The notes under the pieces were generated by a model. It had not been told where the DNA came from, did no database searches, and saw nothing but the letters and a program-made list of their open reading frames with translations. The position numbers and the translations under genes were made by a program. This document shows, piece after piece, positions 41,513-47,916 of a stretch of DNA of 47,916 nucleotides. The DNA is from Proteobacteria bacterium UBA7447 (GTDB lineage: Bacteria > Pseudomonadota > Gammaproteobacteria > Arenicellales > UBA868), in NCBI GenBank assembly GCA_002477475.1, contig DLPX01000046.1, forward strand, positions 1 to 47,916. The letters run 5' to 3'. The stretch's first letter is position 1. The number at the start of each line of letters is the position of its first letter.

Positions 41513-42160
41513 TCAGCCCACAGGGCCGGGGTATCCGTTCTGATGAAGCACCCTTGAGATGTCATCGCGGGTGAACAACGCATCGTAGTTCCTTCCGATA
41601 TTCGGCCACTCCCCGCTTTCGCGCGTGCCGGCGCCGATTTCGGGGTCCCACTCCAGGACCATATTCAGATAAACATCCGGAGTGCTCAAACTGTTTCCAA
41701 GAAAAAACGGTCCGTCATGCTTTCCCAGCCCGTCTTCGATGATGCCAAGAATGTAGTCCAGCCTGCGAGCTGCGCATTCAGATACCGCTGAAGTGTCGCT
41801 ATCGGTTGTATACCCCGAGGTATACCGCTTCAAGAGCATGGTTTCCTGAAGGGTATTGGTGAGGTAAGTGCTCCACTGCAGATACTCCCATCGAAGTCGA
41901 CCATCCAATCCTGGGGCCATCTTTGCCTGCGGATACTTGTCGGCCAGGTACATCGAGATCGCGGCCGATTCCATCATGATCTCTCCATTCATCACCAACG
42001 TCGGTACCCGACCATGGGGATTGAGCTTCAGGTATTCCGGGTCCCGCTCCGCCTCATCAGAGATATCTACCGGGACGAATTCATAATCCACACCGGACGC
42101 CTCGAGTACGCAATGGGGTGCCAGGCTGGCGGAACCGAGACTGCCATAGAGTTTGTACAT
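41513..42160 (-). CDS. Glutathione S-transferase
   Basis: The protein has 215 aa from the ATG at 42160 (GGAG 8 bases upstream); an earlier TTG at 42178 would bury the ribosome site. The N-terminal thioredoxin fold binds GSH: LYGSLGSASLAP has the likely catalytic Ser, LNPHGRVPTLVMNG holds the cis-Pro, and ESAAISMYLAD holds the GSH gamma-glutamyl site. The C-terminal helical domain includes LSTPDVYLNMVLEW. It follows hydA by 73 bases in the same direction. A link to pyrimidine or hydantoin metabolism is possible but not shown. Confidence 0.9.
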   Translation of the reverse strand: MYKLYGSLGSASLAPHCVLEASGVDYEFVPVDISDEAERDPEYLKLNPHGRVPTLVMNGEIMMESAAISMYLADKYPQAKMAPGLDGRLRWEYLQWSTYLTNTLQETMLLKRYTSGYTTDSDTSAVSECAARRLDYILGIIEDGLGKHDGPFFLGNSLSTPDVYLNMVLEWDPEIGAGTRESGEWPNIGRNYDALFTRDDISRVLHQNGYPGPVG

Positions 42161-42233
42161 AGCGGGATCTCCAAACAAAAGACCAGCGACCGCGAAGGCA
42201 AGCGGCCGATGGGCAGGTTAAAAACGCGGTTCG

Positions 42234-43631
42234 TCAGTGCAAACAGGGTGAGCCGGTCAGCGCTCGTTTTACGAACTGCCCGCCCCGCTCAATCTTCTGC
42301 TCGTTATTCTCGATGATGACCCGGCCGCGACTCAGGACAGTTTCCGTGAAGCCCTTCACCTTAAAGCCTTCATAGGCAGAGTAGTCCACCCGCATATGAT
42401 GCGTGCAGGGATTTTTGACACTAATCGTTTCAGTGCGTTCCGGATCAAAGATAACAATGTCCGCATCGGTACCCACCGCGATCGTTCCTTTTTTGGGGAA
42501 AAGCCCAAAAGCCTTGGCAGCGGCTGTTGAGGTGACCTCCACAAAACGGTTGATATCCATCCTCCCCTGTACCACACCGCCGTTGTGAATCAGACTCATT
42601 CGGTTTTCGACACCCGGAGCCCCGTTGGGAATCTTGGTGAAAGAATCCAGACCCAGCTCTTTCTGTTCTTTAAAACAGAACGGGCAGTGATCCGTTGCAA
42701 TCGTTTCCAGATCCCGGAACTTCAGCCCCTGCCAGAGTTCATCCTGGTTCCACTTCTCGCGCAGCGCCGGTGTCATCACGTATTTCGCACCCTCAAAACC
42801 CTCCTGATCATAATAACTCTGATCCAGGAACAAATATTGTGGACAGGTCTCAGCGATAACGTCTACACCTCGCGCGCGCGCGCGCTTAACCTCCTCGAGA
42901 GCATCAGAGCAGGACAAGTGCACGATATAAAGCGGAACCTTGGCGACCTCTGCAATCGCGATCGAGCGGTAAACGCCCTCAGCTTCCATTCGGGTCGGAC
43001 GTGTCAGACCATGGTATTTGGGCTCGGTGTGACCGTCTGCGAGCGCTTCTTTGATGATTTCATCAATGACGATTCCGTTTTCCGCGTGCATGCAAACGCG
43101 TGTCCCGTTATCCCCTGCCTGACGGAACGCCCGGTAAAGCGTCCCGTCGTCTACATAGAGCACGCCTGGATAAGCCATAAAGAGCTTATAGGAAGTGATG
43201 CCCTCATCTGCCAGCTTCTGCATTTCGGGAAGACGAGCCTCCGGCATATCCGTGATAATCATATGGAAGGCATAGTCGATTAGTGACTTGCCGTCGGCTT
43301 TTTGGTGCCAGGTATCCATCCCTTCAAGGGTCGAACTGCCTTTCGTCTGAATGGCAAAATCGATCACACAGGTCGTCCCGCCAAATGCCGCCGCCCGAGG
43401 GCCAGATTCGAAATCATCTGCGCTCCTCGTTCCGCCAAACGGCATATCAAAGTGCGTATGCGGGTCGATACCTCCAGGGATGACGAGACGGTCCTGGGCG
43501 TCAATCACCTTGGCGGCCTCGACGTTCAGGTCCTTACCTATCATGGAGATCTTTTCATCTTCTATATAGATATCCGCATGATAGTCATCCACCGCGGTAA
43601 CAATACGCCCGTTTTTGATCAGTACGCTCAT
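42234..43631 (-). CDS. hydA: Dihydropyrimidinase / D-hydantoinase
   Basis: The 465-aa amidohydrolase has His58 and His60 (DPHTHFDMPFGG), the carboxylated Lys149 (SYKLFMAYPG) bridging the two metals, His182 (MHAENG), His238 (YIVHLSCSDA) and Asp314 (ATDHCPF). It opens dihydrouracil/dihydrothymine to N-carbamoyl-beta-amino acids. It is therefore the step between PreTA and the ureidopropionases at the left end of the window, and is encoded about 30 kb from them. The ribosome site is AGGGGGAG. A (CG)n run at 42871 encodes RARAR. The first 15 residues lack the usual longer tail, but length is normal. Confidence 0.94.
   Translation of the reverse strand: MSVLIKNGRIVTAVDDYHADIYIEDEKISMIGKDLNVEAAKVIDAQDRLVIPGGIDPHTHFDMPFGGTRSADDFESGPRAAAFGGTTCVIDFAIQTKGSSTLEGMDTWHQKADGKSLIDYAFHMIITDMPEARLPEMQKLADEGITSYKLFMAYPGVLYVDDGTLYRAFRQAGDNGTRVCMHAENGIVIDEIIKEALADGHTEPKYHGLTRPTRMEAEGVYRSIAIAEVAKVPLYIVHLSCSDALEEVKRARARGVDVIAETCPQYLFLDQSYYDQEGFEGAKYVMTPALREKWNQDELWQGLKFRDLETIATDHCPFCFKEQKELGLDSFTKIPNGAPGVENRMSLIHNGGVVQGRMDINRFVEVTSTAAAKAFGLFPKKGTIAVGTDADIVIFDPERTETISVKNPCTHHMRVDYSAYEGFKVKGFTETVLSRGRVIIENNEQKIERGGQFVKRALTGSPCLH
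42871..42885. repeat. (CG)n dinucleotide run inside hydA
   Basis: Fifteen bases of alternating C and G encode the RARAR stretch of HydA. It is in frame and harmless to the protein, but could be a site for Z-DNA or slipped-strand length change. Confidence 0.5.
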
Positions 43632-44072
43632 GGCTCCCCCTATCTAGTTTCCGTCTCTGGTCGGCAGAGATCTTTTATCCATGATAAAGACACTATCGGA
43701 TCAAAATCAAGGCGAATCCTGCCGCCCAGTACTTGGGCCGTGCGCTGGTCCAACGATGCTAACCCTGTACAACGCCCCAGATTTCAATGGTGGAAACTAT
43801 ATCCTGCATATGGTCCACCAGTCTCAGGCTGAGCGGCGGCAATACGCCCCCGCAATAATCCGCAAGCAGGTGAACCAAGGCTTCGATTTCATCATGATCA
43901 GATAAAAATCCCAATCGCGAAGGCAAGAGGGGCTGCCTCACCCGAGATCGCAGTTTTTGGCGCTCTCAGAAAAGGTCTTTGCTGAATACGACTCTACGTT
44001 GAACAGATGCTTGTTCGGGCGCGCAAACCCCTTTAGTCTTCCGCCCCTCATTGCCAGAAAGAGGCATTTTAG
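43632..44072. other. Intergenic region between divergent hydA and DMT transporter genes
   Basis: These 441 bases carry the two divergent promoters by position, but I see no clear -35/-10 pair and no RutR-like palindrome. Several short open frames occur in both directions (a 60-codon one on the minus strand at 43759-43941 and a 74-codon one on the plus strand at 43681-43905). None has a convincing ribosome site or a recognisable protein. Confidence 0.4.
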
Positions 44073-45017
44073 GTGGCGGCAGTCAATCAGGATAACCGGC
44101 CGTTTGTCGGCATTACTGCCGTCATTGCGGGGCTTTTTGTTTTCTCTTTGCAGGACGTGATCATTAAGCTCTTCAGCGCTGAGTATTCCATTTTGCAACT
44201 CGTGATCATCCGCAGCGTTATCGCGTTAGGATTGATTGGCATCATCGTTGCACTACGGTTGGGGCGCAGCGGCTTCAGGGTGTACCAGCCGTTCAAGATT
44301 CTCCTGAAAGGCTTCCTAGGGTTTCTATCCTATCTCGCATACTACCTGTCGCTTGCGTCGCTCCCGCTGATCGATGCGGTGACGATCACTTTCACGGCGC
44401 CAATACTGGTTGTAATCTTCTCTTCGATTCTCGTGGGCGAGAAGGTAGGACTGCGGCGGTGGCTGGCAACGCTAGTGGGTTTCGTCGGCGTTCTGATCGC
44501 GGTCGGGTTTGAAGGGCGCCTTGCGAACATCGCGGTCGCTTTTGCCTTTTTAGCAGCACTCACCTATGCACTGAACAGTGTCATGGCCCGTTACATTAGT
44601 TCCCAAGATAGCCCATGGACAGTGACCTTCTACTTTACCGTTGCACACTCAGCAGGCGGACTAATCACCTATTTGATTGTCCTGCTCACCGCCTCTGGAG
44701 TTGTTTCCACGCATCCATCGCTGGCCTTTCTATTTCGTGCTTGGACTCAGCCTGAGTCGACTGATTTAATGATTATGTGTTCGTTAGGAGTGATCGCCAC
44801 GGTCGGTTTTTTCTGTCTGAACAAGGCGTACCTGAGTGCCCGCGCGGCCACTGTTGCCCCTTTTGAATACAGCTATATCTTGTGGGCTGCGTTGTTCGGC
44901 TATCTTATCTGGGGCGAGGCGCCAACCGCCGTCACGCTCCTGGGGCTATCCATTCTGATTGGCAGCAACCTGTTTGCCCTACGCACAGAAATCAAAGGTG
45001 CGGGAAGCACCACCTGA
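44073..45017 (+). CDS. EamA/DMT-family inner-membrane transporter
   Basis: The protein has about 314 aa with ten membrane segments in two EamA repeats: GITAVIAGLFVFSLQDVIIKLFSAEYSILQLVIIRS is the typical opening, and SLPLIDAVTITFTAPILVVIFSSILVGE the end of the first repeat. The start is a GTG at 44073 with AAAGAGG eight bases before it. It stands alone between hydA and the acyl-CoA synthetase. The opening DVIIKLFS is typical of the RarD/YdcZ-like group that exports small metabolites. The substrate is unknown. Confidence 0.9.
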   Translation: MAAVNQDNRPFVGITAVIAGLFVFSLQDVIIKLFSAEYSILQLVIIRSVIALGLIGIIVALRLGRSGFRVYQPFKILLKGFLGFLSYLAYYLSLASLPLIDAVTITFTAPILVVIFSSILVGEKVGLRRWLATLVGFVGVLIAVGFEGRLANIAVAFAFLAALTYALNSVMARYISSQDSPWTVTFYFTVAHSAGGLITYLIVLLTASGVVSTHPSLAFLFRAWTQPESTDLMIMCSLGVIATVGFFCLNKAYLSARAATVAPFEYSYILWAALFGYLIWGEAPTAVTLLGLSILIGSNLFALRTEIKGAGSTT

Positions 45018-45097
45018 GAACAGGCTCAGGCGCCAAAGTAAGCGCTGACCACTGATGAGTCGGGCGCCGTTGATTCTTCAGGAACTTACCTTCTCGG

Positions 45098-46669
45098 TCA
45101 TTGGGTCGCGATCCCCGGCTGATGCTGGCGAAGCACATACTTTTGCACTTTGCCGGTGGCAGTCTTGGGAAGTTCATCAACAAAACTCACGGCTTGTGGT
45201 GTCTTGAAATGCGCCAATTGGGCCCGGACGTGCTCTTTCAACTCATCTTCAGTCGCGCTCGCCCCGGATTTCAAAACCACAAACGCGTGCGGACTTTCTC
45301 CCCATTTCTCGTGCGGCATTCCAACGACTGCGGTCTCCTGCACAGCCGGATGTGTCAACAGGCACCCTTCCAGCTCGACCGAAGAAATGTTCTCACCGCC
45401 ACTGATAATGACGTCCTTGAAGCGGTCTCGAATCTCAACATAGCCATCGGGATGCACGACGGCTGCATCTCCTGAATGAAACCAGCCGTTTCTTATCGCC
45501 GCTGCGGTCGCCTCGGGATCGTTGTAGTAACCGGCCATGACGACATTACCGCGAACCGTAATCTCTCCCAGGGTGCCGCCGTCTGCCGGCACTTCAACGC
45601 CTGTTTCGTCCACCACGCGGACTTCGCCCGAACTGACCAGTTCCACCCCTTGCCGGGCCTTAATTTTTGACCGCTCCTCAACCGAGAGATCCTCATGTTC
45701 AGGTCTGGGTTCGCAGAAGGTAATGAGTGGCGCTGTCTCTGTCAGCCCGTAGACGTGTGTGAGCTCCCAACCAAGGTCTTTCTCCACCAGCTCAATAGTG
45801 GCTGCCGCCGGCGGCGCTCCCGCCGTGAAAAGCCTGACTCCTCTGGGTGCACCGTTTCGTACCTCTTCCGGCGCATTGGCGATACTGATTAACACGGTCG
45901 GCGCTGCACAGAACATCGTAATCGCTTCTTTCTTGATCAACCGGAAAATCGCTGTCGGCTCAACTTTGCGCAGGCATACATGGGTCATGCCCCGTGCCGT
46001 GTTGATCCAGGTGAATGTCCAGCCGTTGGCGTGGAACATCGGTAGAGTCCAGAGATATCGATCTGCCCGGCTAAGATGGTGCTGGGCTAGGGTTCCCATA
46101 ATGTTGATATAGGCATTGCGATGCGTAATCATGACGCCCTTGGGCCTTGCCGTCGTTCCGCTGGTGTAGTTGATCGTGATGAGATCCGTTTCATTGATCT
46201 CGACAGGCGCAAACTGCGGATCATGCCCAGCAAGTGTCTCTTCATAATCAATCCACCCTTCTGCACTGCCTTCCAAGTCAACGAACACCTTTGCCTCGGG
46301 AATGTCTTTCCTGATCGATTCCACTGCCTCGATATGGTCGGGATGTGCGCAGACGACTTTGGCGCCACAATGATTGATGATGTACGCGAAATCCTCGGGT
46401 TTGAGCCGGAAATTGATAGGGACCAGTACCGCTCCGATTTGCGGGACTGCATAGTACGCTTCTAGATGCGAGTGGGTATTAGGGGCGATATAGGCAACAC
46501 GATCGCCCTGCGACACTCCGAGTGCCTGCAGTGATAAAGACCAACGATCGCATCTTTCTAGAAATTCGCGGTAGGTAAACCTGCGATCGCCGTCGACTAC
46601 GCCCTCCACGTTGGGATAAAGCCGCCTGGCTCGGCGGGCAAACTCCATGGGGCTTAAAGGAATTTCCAT
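45098..46669 (-). CDS. AMP-dependent acyl-CoA synthetase
   Basis: The protein has about 523 aa from the ATG at 46669, which has TGGAGA six bases upstream; a longer frame to 46762 is not supported. The P-loop NYTSGTTARPKGVMITH is at about 168-184. Later come LPMFHANGWTFTW, VYGLTETAPL, GWFHSGDAAVVHPDGYVEI, RFKDVIISGGENISSVELE and the C-terminal catalytic Lys region LPKTATGKVQKYVLR. It activates a carboxylic acid as an acyl-CoA. The MFHANGW and MEIPLSPMEFARRA features place it with medium-chain/DmdB-like ligases, but the chain length cannot be fixed from sequence. Confidence 0.9.
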   Translation of the reverse strand: MEIPLSPMEFARRARRLYPNVEGVVDGDRRFTYREFLERCDRWSLSLQALGVSQGDRVAYIAPNTHSHLEAYYAVPQIGAVLVPINFRLKPEDFAYIINHCGAKVVCAHPDHIEAVESIRKDIPEAKVFVDLEGSAEGWIDYEETLAGHDPQFAPVEINETDLITINYTSGTTARPKGVMITHRNAYINIMGTLAQHHLSRADRYLWTLPMFHANGWTFTWINTARGMTHVCLRKVEPTAIFRLIKKEAITMFCAAPTVLISIANAPEEVRNGAPRGVRLFTAGAPPAAATIELVEKDLGWELTHVYGLTETAPLITFCEPRPEHEDLSVEERSKIKARQGVELVSSGEVRVVDETGVEVPADGGTLGEITVRGNVVMAGYYNDPEATAAAIRNGWFHSGDAAVVHPDGYVEIRDRFKDVIISGGENISSVELEGCLLTHPAVQETAVVGMPHEKWGESPHAFVVLKSGASATEDELKEHVRAQLAHFKTPQAVSFVDELPKTATGKVQKYVLRQHQPGIATQ

Positions 46670-46965
46670 ACTGTCTCCAGAAGATAACCGGGGTTCGGGC
46701 CAATTCAACCTCAACTCAGACACTAAGGCATCGCGCGCAACGGTGTCCAGAGCAATACGCAAGCTCCTCGAACCGATCAGGCATAGCCTTGCCGTCGACC
46801 ATGCCTGTTGCTGCAGGATTGGCGCATTGAGCGGAATTGAAATGGGCCTGACACTTGCCGAGGTAACGCATAGACCAGGCGGGCTGCAGGCGGCAATGGC
46901 TTATTTGTCCCGACCAGCCGCCATCACTTAGTCCTCGCCCAAGCGGACGCTGACTGGGCAGTTTT
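46670..46965. other. Intergenic region without recognised genes
   Basis: Nearly 300 bases lie between the acyl-CoA synthetase start and the next minus-strand gene. I see no protein, RNA gene or strong hairpin in it. It must contain the synthetase promoter unless that gene is read through from upstream. Confidence 0.4.
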
Positions 46966-47337
46966 TCAATTCATCGAGTCGAAAATGACAGAGGGATCGT
47001 AGCTGCCCAGGCCTACGATCAACAATACGCAGCAAGCAATAAAGACGGCAATGCCCCGGCCGAGTCGGTCAGTGTGCTCCCCGCTACTTCTTTGTGTCGC
47101 AGAGGAGCATTGCCCGGCTGAGTTTTTGGAGAGTAGCACGACGCACCCGAAACCACAGATCACTATTCCTCCCAGTCCTACCCAGAAAGAAAATGCGCCA
47201 TTCATATGGAGATAAAACAAAGAGAAACTCCAGTCATCACTCCAGAGCCTGAACATTGAATAACCGAAAAAACCCAACAAGCCTAATCGCCAAAGCATCT
47301 TGTCACTCTTTTTGCTTTCTTTACTCTGATTTCTCAC
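46966..47337 (-). CDS. Small membrane protein, unknown
   Basis: The predicted protein has 123 aa: a short basic lead (NQSKESKKSDK), then three hydrophobic segments (RLGLLGFFGYSMFRLW, GAFSFWVGLGGIVICGFGCVVLL, GIAVFIACCVLLIVGLGSY). The composition fits a small integral membrane protein. I recognise no family. It lies 25 bases after another small membrane gene in the same direction. It may be real, but evidence is only composition and position. Confidence 0.45.
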   Translation of the reverse strand: MRNQSKESKKSDKMLWRLGLLGFFGYSMFRLWSDDWSFSLFYLHMNGAFSFWVGLGGIVICGFGCVVLLSKNSAGQCSSATQRSSGEHTDRLGRGIAVFIACCVLLIVGLGSYDPSVIFDSMN

Positions 47338-47362
47338 TTCTTGATTCTGGCTGCGTTAAACC

Positions 47363-47584
47363 TCAACTGATAATACCCAGCCAGAACAGCAGCAGGATCA
47401 CCAGCAGCCCGAAGCATCCAAAGAAAACCGCCACCGCCAACGCAACCTGGCGTCTCGTCATTCTGGCGGGCTCCCCAACCGGCTCATTCTCCTCAGTTTG
47501 CACTGCCCGCTCGGCAGACAATGTGGCCCTATATCTTTCTTCGAGCCTGTCTGCGTACTGCCGAGACCTGGGTGCAAAGATCAT
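47363..47584 (-). CDS. Small single-pass membrane protein, unknown
   Basis: The 73-aa predicted protein has a charged N-terminal half (RSRQYADRLEERYRAT) and one C-terminal transmembrane helix (VALAVAVFFGCFGLLVILLLFWLG). It follows the dehydrogenase-like gene by 16 bases on the same strand, so it may be its operon partner. No family is recognised. Confidence 0.45.
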   Translation of the reverse strand: MIFAPRSRQYADRLEERYRATLSAERAVQTEENEPVGEPARMTRRQVALAVAVFFGCFGLLVILLLFWLGIIS

Positions 47585-47600
47585 TTGCCGGGATCAGGTC

Positions 47601-47916
47601 CTACAGGCCTTGTGGAATGACCTCATATCCGGACTCTTCCGGCTCATCATCCAGCATTTCCGCCGGAAACCCTGGCGCGAGAATTTCAAGGCCGGTCGCC
47701 TCTTCCAGGCGCTTGATGATATTGGGCGAAAGCTCTCGTTCTCCAAAACGCTTAATGCCATCGTTGAAAATTTCGACCAGCACCGGCGCGATCTCTAGGG
47801 GAACATTGTTTCTCGTGGCGACTTCCTGAAAAAGGCCGACATCTTTTTTTACAAGGTCCATTGTGAAGGAGATATCCCGGGAGCCATTAAGGATGACTTG
47901 GCTTTCTGTTTCATGA
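47601..47916 (-). CDS. 3-hydroxyisobutyrate dehydrogenase-like protein, C-terminal fragment (5' end beyond window)
   Basis: The reading frame stays open to the right edge, so about 104 C-terminal residues are seen and the start is outside. ILNGSRDISFTMDLVKKDVGLFQEVATRNNVPLEIAPVLVEIF is the all-alpha C-terminal domain of the beta-hydroxyacid dehydrogenase family (3-hydroxyisobutyrate, tartronate semialdehyde). The lysine in LVKKDVGL is the family's catalytic lysine region. An acidic tail (AEMLDDEPEESGYEV) is longer than usual. Thymine breakdown yields methylmalonate semialdehyde, which is metabolically adjacent to 3-hydroxyisobutyrate, but a direct role is speculative. Confidence 0.75.
   Translation of the reverse strand, partial: HETESQVILNGSRDISFTMDLVKKDVGLFQEVATRNNVPLEIAPVLVEIFNDGIKRFGERELSPNIIKRLEEATGLEILAPGFPAEMLDDEPEESGYEVIPQGL

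Noticed and set aside
41513..41536. CCCGGC/GCCGGG hairpin near the GST gene end as terminator
   Set aside because: The 12-base loop is large, no T-run follows on either strand, and part lies inside coding sequence.
43759..43941. 60-codon minus-strand frame upstream of hydA
   Set aside because: No ribosome site, recognisable family or conserved features; it could be chance in a 441-base spacer.
1..47916. tRNA genes, CRISPR arrays, insertion sequences, prophage
   Set aside because: Reading intergenic regions on both strands showed no cloverleaf-like gene, spaced direct repeats, transposase or integrase other than XerD.

Overview
The window looks like chromosomal DNA of a gammaproteobacterium with roughly mid-50s % GC. 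The ffh-rpsP-rimM-trmD-rplS order, ypjD divergent from ffh, and a RutR-type regulator next to preT/preA support this. Small gene gaps, many ATGA/GTGA overlaps and the mix of amine, pyrimidine and sarcosine catabolism suggest a free-living heterotroph, perhaps marine or uncultivated. That last point is inference. I see no rRNA, tRNA, CRISPR array, insertion sequence or phage gene.

Region 1 (1-12.9 kb, all minus strand) is a reductive pyrimidine-type catabolic block in two transcription units. The upstream unit is rutR, a nitrilase-fold beta-ureidopropionase, an M20 N-carbamoyl hydrolase, and an ABC importer (ATPase, two permeases, NMT1/THI5-type binding protein). It starts at a near-consensus RutR operator and ends in a long hairpin with a T-tract. 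The second unit is preT, preA, a class III aminotransferase and a non-pyrrolysine MttB-superfamily methyltransferase cut by the left edge. A separate 17-bp palindrome precedes it. The dihydropyrimidinase this pathway needs (hydA) is about 30 kb away at 42.2-43.6 kb, next to a glutathione transferase.

Region 2 (12.9-23.8 kb) is mostly housekeeping: two DMT-family exporters, a TlpA-like thioredoxin, cnoX/ybbN, xerD overlapping a 670-aa periplasmic repeat protein, then rplS-trmD-rimM-rpsP, ffh and ypjD.

Region 3 (23.8-37.2 kb) is an amine/amino-acid oxidation island: a PuuB-like flavoprotein with an enolase-superfamily enzyme, an unassigned permease, a glutamine-synthetase-family ligase with an MFS transporter, a complete heterotetrameric sarcosine oxidase operon (soxBDAG), and another DadA/SoxB-like flavoprotein.

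Region 4 (37.3-47.9 kb) holds a secreted protein with a C-terminal DUF4329-like domain, then an operon of DMT exporter, Sfp-type phosphopantetheinyl transferase, cysteine synthase and ABM-like protein. After these come gst-hydA, another DMT exporter, an acyl-CoA synthetase, two small membrane proteins, and the C-terminal end of a 3-hydroxyisobutyrate-dehydrogenase-like protein cut by the right edge.

Together the genes suggest scavenging of nitrogen and one-carbon units from pyrimidines or hydantoins, N-carbamoyl amino acids, sarcosine and other secondary amines.
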